A stretch of 64,000 bases of DNA from Reticulitermes speratus. Lineage: Eukaryota; Arthropoda; Insecta; Blattodea; Rhinotermitidae. Numbering within the stretch: position 1 is the stretch's first letter; every line of letters begins with the position of its first letter. The stretch lies in NCBI GenBank assembly GCA_021186555.1, contig JAJKFL010000005.1, positions 48,263,135 through 48,327,134 on the forward strand. Reading direction: 5' to 3'. The notes under the pieces are model-generated. The model was not told where the DNA came from. It did not search any database and saw nothing but the letters and a program-made list of their open reading frames with translations. A program made the translations under genes and the position numbers. Positions 22,264 through 33,912 of this stretch are shown in pieces.

Positions 22264-23915
22264 TTATTATTATTATTATTACTTACTGCAATTGGGTTTT
22301 CACCCGGTGGCAGTAGTCCTTACACTAGTACACACAATACAACTGGACATATAAATATACATAAAAGTAACAATACAATACAAACTATACACAATTACAA
22401 AACAATACATACAGTAAATACAAGTACACACATTAGAACACCATTCACACATTACAAAAACATCCACACCTTAACAAAAACATCCACTCCTTAACAAAAA
22501 CATCCACACCTTACAAAAACACCCATACACAATACAAACAAAACACACGCACATTACAAAAAAACAACCCCACAAACTAAATAATACAAAAACAACAAAA
22601 CACACATACTGCAAAAAGAAAGAGTTGTTAAGCCTAACCTAAAACCTAACGTAAAAGAATCAGAGTTAAAAGTAATTTCGTATACCAAGCAATGAGTCAA
22701 ACACTATACAAAAATAAAATTCCATGTTTTCAAAAAATGATACACACACATTTCAACTGCACCATCACTTCACTATGCTTATATACACATCACGGCATTC
22801 CCCGTTTTGCCTCCCTTTACTTCACTTCACTTCACTTCACTGTATTATTAGATATTTTTCCCCACCCTCTATACCCTTCACTTCACTTCACTGTCTTAAT
22901 AGATATTTTTCCCCACCCTCTATACCCTTCACTTCACTTCACTTATCACTTTCCTAACCCTCTTCCTAAAAGTACTCGGCTTACAAGGGAAAATCCCTAA
23001 AGCATCTGCAGGTAGTTTGTTCCAGAGTTGGATGGTCCTATTTACAAAGGAGAATTTTCCGATATCCGTCCTTTGCTTCCTGTTCCTAATTTTCCGATTA
23101 TGATCAACCCTGCTCAGATAGTGTGGCCTTTGTAGTCTGTCACCTATAGCCTTCCAAGCCCGTTCGCCAGTCTATGCTTTGAAGAGAGCACATAAGCGTG
23201 CTGTCTTTCTGCGCTGCGCCAAAGTTTCCCAGTTCAAATCGGTTGTATAATTTGCAAATTTAGCCGCTTTCTGTTGTACCCGGTCTAACGCATTTATCTG
23301 TCCCTCCCTGTATGGATCCCAGCACGCAGCCCCATACTCAAGAATCGGACGCACTAGTGACGTGTAGGCTAAGCTTTTAGTATTACTATTTCCCTTTTTG
23401 AGAATACGCATTATGAAATGAAGTGCCTTCCAAGCTTTTCTCACCGTGTAATTTACTTGGTCAGTCCAGCTTAAATCGCTGCGTAAGATTATTCCCAAGT
23501 ATTTACAACTGCTCACTTCTGGAATTAATTCGTCCCGTAAAGAGTAACTTAGTGGATCCTTCGCCCGGGCTCTCGTGAAACTAACTGCCTTACTTTTACC
23601 TGCATTTATTTTCATCTCATTTTCTACCGCCCATTCCCCCAGTCTGTCCAGATCTATCTGCAACGTTTTTATGTCATTTTTATTTACAATTTTCCTATAT
23701 ATTACACAGTCGTCTGCGAAAAGTCTAATAGTTGAGTCAATGTTCCTCCAAATGTCATTAACGTACGCTAGAAACAGAAGTGGGCCCAATACACTTCCTT
23801 GCGGTACACCTGACGTTACTCTGACCTCCTCTGATAATTGCCCTCCTACCCTGACTCTCTGCGTACGACCCCAGTTTCCCATTTTTCCAGACCATAGCGT
23901 AGTCATGGTACTGTA
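22264..23915 (-). mobile_element. 5'-truncated non-LTR retrotransposon in ZAD gene 2 intron 2
   Basis: On the minus strand the element begins within the RT palm and ends in a long 3' UTR with a trinucleotide AAT tail near 22264-22280. The UTR holds a tandem block at 22820-22945 (units with CCCTCTATACCC and repeated CACTT) and ACATCCACACCTTA-type repeats at 22440-22520. CpGs are retained in the coding part, suggesting a younger insertion than its surroundings. The clade is not determined. Confidence 0.85.
22929..23906 (-). pseudogene. LINE reverse transcriptase fragment with one stop codon
   Basis: From RVGGQLSEEVRVTSGVPQGS through FADDCVIYRKI to the C-terminal WETLAQRRKTARLCALFKA, the frame is open. 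A single TAG at 23172-23174 is followed in frame by TGERAWKAIGDRLQRPHYLS and, later, by FRKRVRKVISEVK and TGA. FADD is the catalytic RT motif. Apart from 5' truncation, that stop is the only lesion seen. Confidence 0.85.
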
Positions 23916-24073
23916 TTAGCTATCCCAGTTTACATTCATCATTTAGTGATTGTAAATGATGTAACTTGGTTGTTTTCTTTGGATATTTGTATTTTAAGGT
24001 TTCTTTATCTTTTCAGCATTTTAATATTTGCATTATGCCGTGAGAAATATCTTTGTATTACATTTTGTTAAAG

Positions 24074-24198
24074 GATTGTCCTTTGAGTAACAAGGAAGAA
24101 GCATGCGAGATTGACAAAGTGAAGTTGGAAGTTGAAGAAGCAGAAATAACAGTTGAAGAACATGGCATAAATGTGGACAGCATGGAGGACCATCACAG
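24074..24198 (+). CDS. ZAD C2H2 zinc-finger protein 2, exon 3 (acidic linker)
   Basis: After a TTGTTAAAG acceptor the frame gives DCPLSNKEEACEIDKVKLEV and ITVEEHGINVDSMEDHH, ending in phase 2 before GTTAGT. The acidic composition and phase match exon 3 of ZAD gene 1, although the sequence has diverged. Confidence 0.85.
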
Positions 24199-24621
24199 GT
24201 TAGTTGATAATAATAATTCTTGTATATATGCCAAATGCATTGTTCTAGTGATTGGAATATCATTATCTACTGGACCCCACAGAGTGAGTACCTTTTCCTT
24301 TTATCATGCCATGTATGCTTTCCTTTTGTCTGAAGCCAAATTCTCTGTGATACAGGTATATCTTTCCCATTTGTCAGCATAGTTGAAATTTTCTAAAGAT
24401 ACTCTTGTGACAGTAAGGTGATCATTATTTGTACCTGTTTTGTGTGCATGATTTTTTTTAATTAACACTAGTTACTAACAGGTCTCTGCCATTGTATTAG
24501 CAAAGTACAGAAAGAATAAACATGTTGTCTGTACTTAGACACATGTCTGTATTTTCTGAAGAAATGCAAATTTGGTCACAGGATAGTTGGATACAGTATG
24601 GGTTTGACAACTGAAAATTTG

Positions 24622-24944
24622 GAAACTTTATATTATTTTCACCATGCATTTTCTATTCAATGTTTCATAACCAACTAAATGCACATTACTTGAAACTATT
24701 TTTATATAGTTACTAAATACCCCTCGTTGATGTTCCGATATCCATAAACCAATCTTGCTTGTTGGGCACTTGTAAACTTTATATTATTTTCACCGTGCAT
24801 TTTCTATTCAATGTTTCATAACCAACTACTGTCAATGCACATTACTTGAAACTATTTTTATTATTTATTATTTAGTATTTAGTAACTATATAAAAATAGT
24901 TTCAAGTAATGTGCATTTAGTTGGTTATGAAACATTGAAGATTT
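24622..24944. repeat. Direct plus inverted repeat cluster (FB3)
   Basis: A unit containing TTCACC[A/G]TGCATTTTC and TCATAACCAACT occurs twice directly (24622-24712 and 24773-24889) and once inverted (about 24885-24944). The two direct units differ at very few sites over their first 45 bases. The GTGCATTTT/ACCAAC edge resembles the left end of the foldback at 61279. The layout is like Penelope-type terminal repeats in mixed orientation. It lies in ZAD gene 2 intron 3. Confidence 0.75.
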
Positions 24945-24989
24945 GGAGTTTGATTGCTGACAGAGGCAAGGAACTTTTTCCATCTGCAT

Positions 24990-25165
24990 AGGTTTTTAAG
25001 GACCAGCCAGCCTACTATACAATAGGTGTTTACAGAAACCTTTGCTTGGGAATAAAATGGCTGGTGCATAAAGTTGGCCACTAACCGCCATCTAGTGGTG
25101 AAGGTTGAGAATGTATGAAACTGTGCTTCCACTCACCTGTACATCTTCACAACATGATGCTCAAT
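24990..25165 (+). mobile_element. SINE family B, 3' part
   Basis: GGAATAAAATGGCTGGTGCA, CCGCCATCTAGTGGTGAAGG and the tail CTTCCACTCACCTGTACATC match the SINE-B body and tail in sense orientation. Confidence 0.6.
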
Positions 25166-25258
25166 AAAGGACATGGAAACTTTACATTTTACATTGCTTA
25201 GTAAGAGTACATAAAATACAAATATTGTGATGAATTTGATTATTGCTGTATGATAAAG

Positions 25259-25543
25259 TTGGGTCGGGATAGCATAGTCAGTATAGCGACTTGCTATGGG
25301 CTGGACGGTCCAGGGATCGAATCTCGGTGGGGGTGAGATTTTCTGCACCCATCCAGACCGGCCCTGGATCCACCCAGCCTCCTGCACAGTGGGTACGAAG
25401 TCTCTTTCTCGGGGTAAAGCGTCCAGGGTGTGGCATTGACCACCCACCCCATCTAATGCTGAGGTTAAAAAAAAAGGGTAGGGCTATACCTGTACTCTGC
25501 TTGTGGGCCTTTGTGGCCTGTTCTAGGGTGAACTTTACCTTTA
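25259..25543 (+). mobile_element. tRNA-derived SINE, family A
   Basis: The tRNA-like head (ATAGCATAGTCAGTATAGCG and GGGATCGAATCTC) is followed by a body ending GGTGAACTTTACCTT. A perfect 10-bp duplication, TATGATAAAG, flanks it at 25249-25258 and 25544-25553. It lies in ZAD gene 2 intron 3. Confidence 0.92.
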
Positions 25544-25608
25544 TATGATAAAGATGTGTGCTCAGGAATAGTAACATGATGACCATATTCTGTCATTATC
25601 CCCAAATT

Positions 25609-25860
25609 ACATAACTCCATGGAGCAGAGTGTTTGAGAAATTAGTAGTTGCTCAGTCAGTCAAATTCCACACGTTTCTTGGACCCTGAAGTTTCATTACT
25701 GGTTTCACAAGATTCTACTGCTGGACCATATCTTGAGTCAGATTAATCCAATCCATCCTCCCGATCATATTCTTTAAGGTTTATTTTAATATTATTCACT
25801 CACAAACTGCTAGTTCTTCCAAGTGGTCTCTTTATTTCAAATGTAACTGTTGGACCTTGG
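25609..25860 (-). mobile_element. RTE-like LINE 3' tail, family F
   Basis: ATAACTCCATGGAGCAGAGT, CTTGAGTCAGATTAATCCAA and TTCTTCCAAGTGGTCTC match the 48884-49150 copy in reverse, including the coding end. Confidence 0.7.
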
Positions 25861-25924
25861 GAGTAAGCTTACCACTCACGAGCATCTGATACTGAGATTA
25901 AGATTGCTTATACCTCTACTGTTA

Positions 25925-26500
25925 TACCACCATTTGCATTAGAGAAAACTTCCTTTTTACCTTCATATTACCATACACATTAGAGACAATTTTCTTCTTA
26001 CATTCGTACCACCATATGCATAGAAACTTCATGTTTGCCTTCATACAATAATATGCATTACAGACAACTTCCTCTTACCTTCATGCCGTCATGTGTATTA
26101 GAGACAAATTCGCCTTTACCTTCATGTCACTGTATACATTAGAGACAACTTTCCATTTACCTTCATGCCACTGTATTCATTAATGCATGGGTCTCTAACC
26201 TTTTTATGGCAAAGGGCCACGCCCGTTCTTGTGGGCTGGTTCGTATGCTGCTCGTGGAAAAGTAACAGTAAGTGGTACATCTAACTGCCTAAATTATTAT
26301 GAAATTTTTATAATATATATATACACAATTTACAAATGTCGCCACGGGCTGCATAACACAACCTGGCGGGCCACGGGTTGGAGACCCATGCATTAGAGAC
26401 AACTTTCCCTTTACCTTCATGCTACCATATGCATTAGAGACAATTTCCCCTTTACCTTCATGCCATCATAAGCATTAGAGACAAATATTGTTGGGTGCAA
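25925..26500. repeat. Minisatellite, about 45-bp unit
   Basis: Roughly nine diverged units share the pattern GCATTAGAGACAACTT, TTTACCTTCATGCC and CATATGCATTAG. The array is split by the inverted-repeat element at 26183-26390. Confidence 0.8.
26183..26390. mobile_element. hAT-like MITE inside a minisatellite
   Basis: It opens GGGTCTCTAACC and closes GGTTGGAGACCC (inverted, one mismatch), with GGGCCACG and CCACGGG as inner matches and ATGCAT on both sides. Minisatellite units continue on both sides, so the insertion is clear. The 8-bp duplication expected of hAT is ambiguous because the target is repetitive. Confidence 0.7.
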
Positions 26501-26564
26501 TGTGCAGAATTTTTTTTTGTTTCTGAGCAGGGTTTTTAAAAGTTATTTATTTATTTATTTATAA

Positions 26565-26815
26565 ATTCTCTTTTGGTGGGTAAGACTGTGTTTCTGTTGA
26601 ATTGTAACTTTTGGGCCCTATGTCCATCCCCATATGATAAGTGATGAATGTGGGACATTGGTGGAATTACGATTGATGGGTGGAAATGTGAAATGCTTAG
26701 AGAAAATCCTGTCCCACTGCAACTTTGTCCACCGCGTGTACTGCAGTGGGATTTGACCTGGTTCCCCATCATGATGAACTGGTGACTGATCATCTCACTT
26801 GTGGCTCAGCCTTCT
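26565..26815 (-). mobile_element. SINE family C (decayed)
   Basis: TGTCCCACTGCAACTTTGTC, GGGATTTGACCTGGTTCC and CTTGTGGCTCAGCC correspond in reverse to the family-C copy at 30111. It lies in ZAD gene 2 intron 3. Confidence 0.6.
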
Positions 26816-27323
26816 GAACATGAGTTATGTGGAAGTCTGTGCACAATATGTTGTGTAACCAGTTAGTTTCTAGACTGTCCACAAGATGACAGTACAGTAT
26901 TGCATGTGCTGCAGAATTCTTCTGGTGGGTGGAAGTATAGTGAAATATATTGAGTCATTTGCCATGCATTTCAGAGTTATAGTCTGTGTCAGATTTGATC
27001 ATTCTGAAGTAAGTCGGTGTGTTTTGTGCCCTGTATGATTTGCATTTTATCAGAAAATTTTAAGATTTCAAAGAATGATATTTGTGCATCAAATAGTGGA
27101 ATGTACCTCAAATTAGAGCATGATCTCTTCCTTCCCTGTCCTGAACAATTTATTGACAGCATTATTAAGTAAACTATAAGTGAATTAATAAGTAAATACA
27201 ATGAAAATTAACATTTCTGCTCACATAATTGTGTTTGATAGTGTTTAACCTTTCTAGGTTAAATGGCTAGGGCAGACATCTTTGAGTTGTGCTACTACAG
27301 GTGATTTATTAAAATAATTTCAG

Positions 27324-28119
27324 GCTGGATGCTGAATGCATGGAACAAAATCTTAGTGGTCATGAGGAAAGCAAAAATAATGATCATAAAGAGACATATA
27401 AACACATTGTCACAAATGAAACACAACCACAGAGGAAGTTTGTGTGTGATGTTTGTGGTAAAGTGTTTCGCTTGAAGACTACTCTCAAGCGACACATGGT
27501 AACGCATAGTGGTGAAAGACCATACTCCTGCAATGTGTGTGGTAAGGGATTCAGTCTTAAACAGAGTATGAGACTGCACTTTAAAATACATTCTGCAGAG
27601 AAACCATATTCATGTGAAGATTGTGGAGCCTGTTTTACCCAGAGCAGTGGTCTGTACAGTCACATGAAAACACACAGTGTGGAGAGACCGTACTCGTGTG
27701 TTGATTGTGGTAAGAGATTTGTTAGATCATCACATCTTCAGGTACATTTGGTATGCCATACAGGGGAAAAAGCTTTTAACTGCACGCTGTGTTCTAAAAC
27801 ATTTGGACGTGCTGACAGTTTGAAAGAACACCTGGCAATTCATGCAGGTCAGAAACCCTTTCTTTGTACAGTTTGTGGAAAGAAATTTTCAAAGAATTAT
27901 AAACTGAAGACTCATATCTATACACATTCACAGATCAAACCATTCATATGCACTGAATGTGGTAAAACTTTTGCAAGGAAAGACCGACTTAAAGATCATC
28001 TCACTGTGCACTCAGGGAAGCGTCGATTTGTATGTCAAGAATGTGGCAAAGGTTTTGTCAGGAAAGAACATCTTAACTATCATTTAAATTTACATAGAAA
28101 AGAGAAAATAAATCCATGA
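27324..28119 (+). CDS. ZAD C2H2 zinc-finger protein 2, exon 4 (8 zinc fingers)
   Basis: After ATTTCAG the exon completes a split Arg codon and encodes LDAECMEQNLSGHEESKNN, then eight C2H2 fingers from FVCDVCGKVF to FVCQECGKGF, ending HRKEKINP and TGA. The fingers align with fingers 4-11 of ZAD gene 1; the CTECGKTFARKDRLKDHL finger is nearly identical in both. Several linkers depart from TGEKP (for example HSAEKPY and HSVERPY). It is a nuclear DNA-binding protein by family. Confidence 0.95.
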
Positions 28120-28600
28120 CCTTAAAATATCCTGCCCATTAACCTGTTGATCTGAAGAGGTGACTCACTGGGTGAAATTTTCTCACCTTATAAAGTGAAA
28201 TTTGCATTAAATTTTTGTTTGGGGGGGGGGGGGGGAGCAGTGGGTAGTGTATTTCAACATTATACTGAGCAAATTCTGAAATGAAAGGAGTTCAGTAATG
28301 GAAACCCTTAAAATCAAGGAACATTGGTGCCATTGTACAGAGAAATGATATAAGATGTTTTCAGGAGCTGCCTCATCCTCTGAAAGAAAAATCAGTTCAG
28401 GAGTATGCAAAAAGTGAGACATTTTTACTTAAGCTTTTTATGCTAGATATTATTGTTAAAAGTCTTTCAAAATAACTAGTACAGACTTGTACTGTCTATT
28501 ATGACTGTCGCACAACATACAATGAAATGTGCAGATTGTGTTCCTTTTTACAATAAATGTCTGTATAAAATGTAAAGAAAATGGACTTTCACAGAAGATG
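28120..28600 (+). other. 3' UTR of ZAD gene 2
   Basis: An 18-base G run occurs near 28220-28237. A likely polyadenylation hexamer, AATAAA, lies at 28552-28557. Confidence 0.45.
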
Positions 28601-28659
28601 TTGGTATTTTGTCTACTGTTTCCTGACTTTACTTAAATGAAACAGGGTAATGAATGATA

Positions 28660-29055
28660 TTTGAGGTTCTTACGGCAGTGAATGTTAAGATCTAGAACTT
28701 CTGCCAGGTGATGTCATGTAGTTGATACACTGGTACTGATACTCCTCCAGAATATGGTATCTGTATATCACACTACATGACATTGCATACCAGAAGACCA
28801 GTATCTTAAGGGTTATGAACCATTATTCCATGGTAAACATTATACAATATGAGCAAGCTTTCATGGTAGCAAAGTTTAGATTGCAGTCTTCTTCCGGGTT
28901 ATGACACCACATAGTATGGTAGGTTTTATTCAGTGTTTCCGTCTTGTCCTCAGGGTAGAAACTTGGGGGTAACAGGTTCTTCTGAAATGTTGGTAACTAC
29001 CCATGAGGCAGCATGGTGTCAATCCAGAAGACCACGATCTAAATGAGTGATTTTA
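28660..29055. mobile_element. Two adjacent FB1 foldback copies
   Basis: The first (about 28660-28815) and second (about 28885-29045) each have an arm such as TGATGTCATGTAGTTGATAC and its inverse CACTACATGACATTGC. The second keeps CTACC followed by CTGAGGA on the minus strand, part of a hammerhead-like core. 29056-29600 shows nothing recognisable. Confidence 0.65.
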
Positions 29056-29799
29056 GGTTCTGTTGGTGACCGTGAAGAATATTGACCTGAGATCTGGCAT
29101 GCTATAATTTGGTAGAAATATACTGACGTTTTGGAGTCATCTGCTGCCTATATCTTTGGAGTAAATGTTAAATTTCTGCGAGATTGTGCAGCGTTTCATC
29201 CCAGATCCCAGTATTTTCAACAGTCTGAATGCTATACAAGATTTCATGTTTAAATCAGAATCACACTTCTGTGGTTGGGAGTGCTAACCCCAGAAGTATA
29301 AAATACATTTTATCCTACGAGGTGGAACCTTTACAGTAAGTTTTGAAGTGGCTGATAACAGTGATGAACACAACTGTGGTAACATGAAAGAAAACTAGCT
29401 TCGAATTGATACTGATACACCAATTTCAAATCCAGATTAAAGTGTTTCACATTATATCACAGTTTAGAAGAAAACTGTATAATAATTTTTCATGCAGACA
29501 TTTAGAAAAACGAGCATTGCATATAGAATGTTGGCAGAACTGAAGAATAGAAGCTATGTATTGTGTGAGAATGTGACATTTTATTAGCAAATAAATGTTT
29601 TTTCTCACTTGAATAATGTCATTATTTCACATATGTACATTTGTGTCTTACATACAGATAACGAGATTGCAAATGGTGTACTTCATGATGCAGTAAATAG
29701 ACTTTGTCAAGTGTTCTTGCTTTCAAAATGTCATACAGTTGCACAGTACAAGCACAAATTTAATTTTATTTATGGCCATAAGAAAAGTGCTGCATTCCC

Positions 29800-30540
29800 T
29801 CTACCGATCTTCATGAAACTCGCAAATACTCGACAACATTATGTGTCAGTCTTCTACATTGAATTTCATCTGAAATGGGCAATAAATGTGGGAAGTATGG
29901 ATAGATATTCATTTACTCCCCTAAGTAAAGTATGGCTTTTACTGTGCTTACTTCCACAAAACTCATGATTACTAAACGTTTGTGGACATCTTCCATATTG
30001 AATTTTATCCAAGTGGGATGTAAAATATAGAAAATATGGTCATAATTTTATTTACTGCTATAGTAAAATATCATTTTTTACTGTACTGTATTGTGCAAAA
30101 CTCACAGTTGGGCCGTGCCATGGCTCAGGCAGTTAGTCGCCGGCCTCTCACCACGGAGGCCCGGGTTCGATCCCAGGTCAAGTCCATGTGAGATTTGTGG
30201 TGGACAAAGTGGCACTGGGACAGGTTTTTCTCCGAGTTGTCGGTTTTCCCCTGTCGATTTCATTCCACTGGTGCTCCATTAATTGTAAAAACTTGGTAAA
30301 AAAACCGCTCATCCATCTATCATCATCATTGGGGTTGCACAAAAAGCCTTAAGGCTGTGGTGCGAGGGCCCTTCATCACAAACGAAAAAGAAAAAAAAAC
30401 TCACAGTTGCTCAACTACATTGTACCGAATTTCATGCAGATCAGTCAAGAAATGTGGGAAGTATGGGTAGAAATTTAACTACGCCCTTAAGGAAAGTATG
30501 ACTGTCACTGAGCCGATTTTCATGAAACTTTCACTTGCAT
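29800..30540 (+). repeat. Three diverged tandem units of about 150 bp
   Basis: Units share GATCTTCATGAAACT, TGAATTTCAT, AATGTGGGAAGTATGG and AAGTATGGCTTTTACTG. The last unit is split by the SINE at 30111-30395. Confidence 0.65.
30111..30395 (+). mobile_element. tRNA-derived SINE, family C
   Basis: The head GGCCGTGCCATGGCTCAGGC continues to B box GGGTTCGATCCC; the body includes TGGTGGACAAAGTGGCACTG and ends in a poly-A stretch. A perfect 14-bp duplication, AAAACTCACAGTTG, flanks it at 30097-30110 and 30396-30409. Other copies are at 26565 and 49215, both reversed. Confidence 0.93.
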
Positions 30541-30949
30541 GTTAACTCTTTGTAAATAACTTATAGACCGAATTCCATGAAAAATCGAGAAACAGTTCAG
30601 TTGCCGATAATCGATCACAGATGGACAGAAGTGTTTTCCACATGAGATGTTCTTTTATACTTCATAAAGAGTGCCTGAAGTAGAAGGCAGCAAAGAACTC
30701 TGTGTATTTGGCTCGGTTTTTGTGATCAGCACGCCCAAGTTAGTCAGAAGCAGCTAATTTCATACGTGGTATAATAATGTGAAAATTTGTTGTGCTGTGT
30801 AATTGAGCAAGTTGACACTTTTATCTTTATTAACAATAAAATTGGATGTAAAATGTAATGCTTTTCTGTCCTTCAGACTTGCAAATTGTGGTCTGCATAA
30901 CCCCCTCGTTCACTGTGATGCTGATTCTACTGTGTGTGATACATTGTGC

Positions 30950-31230
30950 AAGTGAAAGGAAAATTTGTCCCTGTGCTGAGTTAAGCACTATACCATGAAT
31001 GCATTTGGCAGAGTGGAGGCATAGTTCCATGCATTCTTAACCTTTGCACTAGGGGAACTGAGTGGTCCATTTAGTCCTAGAGAAAGAGACCCCAGCACCC
31101 ATCGGTGGGCTCCAGAGGCATTCTGGATGCTTTCAAGAAGAGAAAAACTCTTCCCCGAGCCAGGAATTAAACCAAAACTCATAAGTCCAGCGTGTAGCCT
31201 GGACACTGTGTGGACCTAGCTATCCCGGCT
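30950..31230 (-). mobile_element. SINE family B
   Basis: GCACTATACCATGAATGCAT, GCGGAGT-like tail, AGAAAGAGACCCCAGCACCC and CCGAGCCAGGAATTAAACC match SINE B in reverse, with the tRNA head decayed. Confidence 0.65.
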
Positions 31231-32815
31231 CCCCTGTATGGTACCAGCGATATCTGATAAAGTTAATGATTAGGGATCGTGACAGTAAGTATTGCAGAAT
31301 GTGTATTTGTAAGTAATTTTTAAAGAATGGGCTTAGACTGGTTTGTCAGCCAGAACACTGCTGCTGTATAAACCAATTCAAGACAAATTTGAAGTTATCT
31401 GTTGATGATCTGACATTATGCAAGGCTCTTTCTGAACTTTGTCCAGTTCTTTAGTTTTTAATGTAAAAACCAAGTGTTTTGGAAATGGCTTTTGTTACAC
31501 TCTTCACTTAGAGGTAGATGTAGAGCTACTGTTGTACCATGGGTATGAGAATGTGAATGTACCTCCACCAAAAGTATCTTCATAGTATGTACACCCAAAG
31601 ATGAAAACAAAACCCATGTCAAAAACATAAGCCTTTTAAGCTCACATGAACAGCCTTAAATGTTCAATTCAAGGAACTTCATCTGACAACTGTCATTTCA
31701 CTGTGTGAACAAAATTTATATAACATAAAAATCATTATCCTGTAGCATGTCTAGAACTTGACTTGGGGAACAGAGTGCTTAGAAACATTAGTCAACAAAA
31801 ACTATATTTTATTTCACATATTTACATATCAATAATGTTAGTACATAAATTGTGGCCCCATTATCACTGGACTTCTCTAATATTTTGGCCAGTCTTCCCA
31901 TACTTTGGGGTGGGGGCTTTTGAGCCCATCTTCAGCCTTTTTCCATCTCTTTTGATTTGTAATCTCACTTCAACCAGTTGCACATTAATTTGTGTAAAAA
32001 TTTGAAAAAGAACACACTGATATGCAAAATATATAACTTGTGCCTGTTGTTCCTTCATATGAACTACAAGAGATGTGACAGTATGAAGCTCAGCACTTTC
32101 ACACAATCATAATGTGGCAGTAAATTTGTAAGTTGGTGACTGAGAGCTTTCGACAGTGGACCTGTTTTGGAAAATTAAGATTTTGGAAGCCTTCCAAAAG
32201 TATATAGGGAAGGGTTACATATGGCAAATATGGTCCTGTATCTGTACAAGTTTTTTTTTGCAACATTTGTCAGTGTTTATTAAAATGGATACAGAAGTAT
32301 TTAGGCCTTTATGTGAAGTGTTGTTAAATTAAGTAAAATTTCAATAAGTCAAATGAATTTTATAAGTTCTCTGATTTCAAGATTTGACGAAAAGTGTGTT
32401 TCAGTTGCAGCAGAGTATTATATACAGATAAGCTGAAAGGTCTGTACAGACTTTGGGAGTGAGTTCTACATAGCAAAATAATAAATACATTTCATGTGAA
32501 CAAACATGGGTCTGTAAATGCTTTTTGAGTTAAAATGACAATAGTCAGGAAGCCAGGTGCCTCAACCAAAAATTTCTTGTGCCACCAAACAAAAAATCAA
32601 GTATTTACTGCCATTGACTGTCGAATTAAAGGACACTTGAACATTGCAGTCTTTACTGTCAACTGGGGATGGGAGATTCATGTGGACGCCTGACTGTAAG
32701 GACCATGTCCTGGTGTGAGCTCGAGACACGTAACAACAGAGTTGTGTATTGTGCAAATGACTGCCTGTAAGGCCATGCATGAGCAGTTTCTGTATCCACA
32801 CAATTTACAGTACTT
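31231..32815. other. Unassigned intergenic stretch
   Basis: No exon or confident element was recognised. On the minus strand near 31900-31945, GGCTGAAGATGGGCT followed by AGCCC resembles the core and stem II of a hammerhead but lacks the GAAA. Confidence 0.3.
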
Positions 32816-32819
32816 TAGT

Positions 32820-32851
32820 ATCTCATGCTGGCAAATTTCCCAGCATGAGAT
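32820..32851. repeat. Perfect 12-bp hairpin
   Basis: ATCTCATGCTGG and its exact inverse CCAGCATGAGAT are separated by 8 bases. No terminator role is expected in this eukaryotic context. Confidence 0.6.
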
Positions 32852-32949
32852 GACCTTTGTCCATGTTGTCCATGCTTGATGGTGCTGCACCACATTTTAG
32901 CCTTGTAGCATGAGATATTGTGAACAACACATACTGTGACCTGTGGACA

Positions 32950-33230
32950 GATCAAGGAGTGACTCTGTGGCCGATATGCTCACCTGACTTTGGATTTGTG
33001 TGGGAATACTTAAAATCCCCTCTTTATTTATCTCCTGTTAATGATGAAGAAACTCTTCAGTAGTGCATTGTGAACAGTCATCATACTATACAGAACACAC
33101 CCAACATCTTTGAATGTGTTTGGCAAGGTGTTTCCAGGCATGCATGATATCTCATGGGCAACATTCCCAGCACCTCTTGCATCAGAGAGTTGATAATTTC
33201 CAAAATTCCTTCAGGGCTGTAACTCAAAAG
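32950..33230 (+). pseudogene. Tc1/mariner (IS630-type) transposase remnant
   Basis: The frame reads GVTLWPICSPDFGFVWEYLK and SPVNDEETLQ, resembling the WPxRSPDLxPxDFFLWGxLK motif and tail of IS630-type transposases. It is followed by NIFECVWQGVSRHA. Internal stops show it is dead. Confidence 0.65.
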
Positions 33231-33349
33231 GGAAGATTTTGCTTAAACATTTTGTATTCTTTGGCTACATAGAACTTGCCCTGAAGTTTGTATATACTTT
33301 TCAGATACACTTTGTATGTTGATGGACAGACAGTTGAACATAATGAAAA

Positions 33350-33580
33350 TTACAGTTTCCTGGGATGTGACACTGTGTAGTTTGATAGATGTGTACCAAC
33401 ATTTCAGAGCAATCAGTTACCTCCATGTTCAGGTAAAAGAGTGAGATGTGCAGGGAGAAGGTATGGATCTGGGGAAGATGGGACTAGAACCTGGGCTGTG
33501 AGCTACATAACGAGAACCAGTGTTCCTTAAAAGGGTGTCACATCCCACGAGATAATCTTGATATCCACCACTACAAAAGC
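33350..33580. mobile_element. FB1 foldback copy
   Basis: The left arm CCTGGGATGTGACACTGTG pairs with GTGTCACATCCCACGAGA on the right. The inner left arm in minus sense reads TTTTACCTGAACATGGAGG, then GAAA, a decayed hammerhead-like core. Confidence 0.75.
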
Positions 33581-33912
33581 CTCAGATTGGACACACAATT
33601 TAAGGCGTGCAGTTGGGTCAAAATAACTTGACTAGTGTATCATCACCAGACAGTCATATAGACCGTTACATCAGCATCTAGGTTCTACTTTCTAAAAGCT
33701 TCTAGTATTATATGTTGGTGGGATGTTCAAACATGTTCAGTTATTACAAACTGTTGCCAGAATATGCCTCATAGTTTTGTGTTGTTAGAAATTTAACTTA
33801 CTAGAAAAGGTACATGATTTAATCTTATTATGTGTTGATAATGGTGATGCTGATTTATTTTATCACAAAAATACATAGAATTTTTCTTTAATTTGTTGAA
33901 TACTGCTGCCTG

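Noticed and set aside
31864..32106. 80-codon minus-strand ORF
   Set aside because: It has no recognisable domain, splice context or homologue I can name.
32820..32851. Transcription terminator hairpin
   Set aside because: No bacterial context; probably a chance or transposon-derived palindrome.
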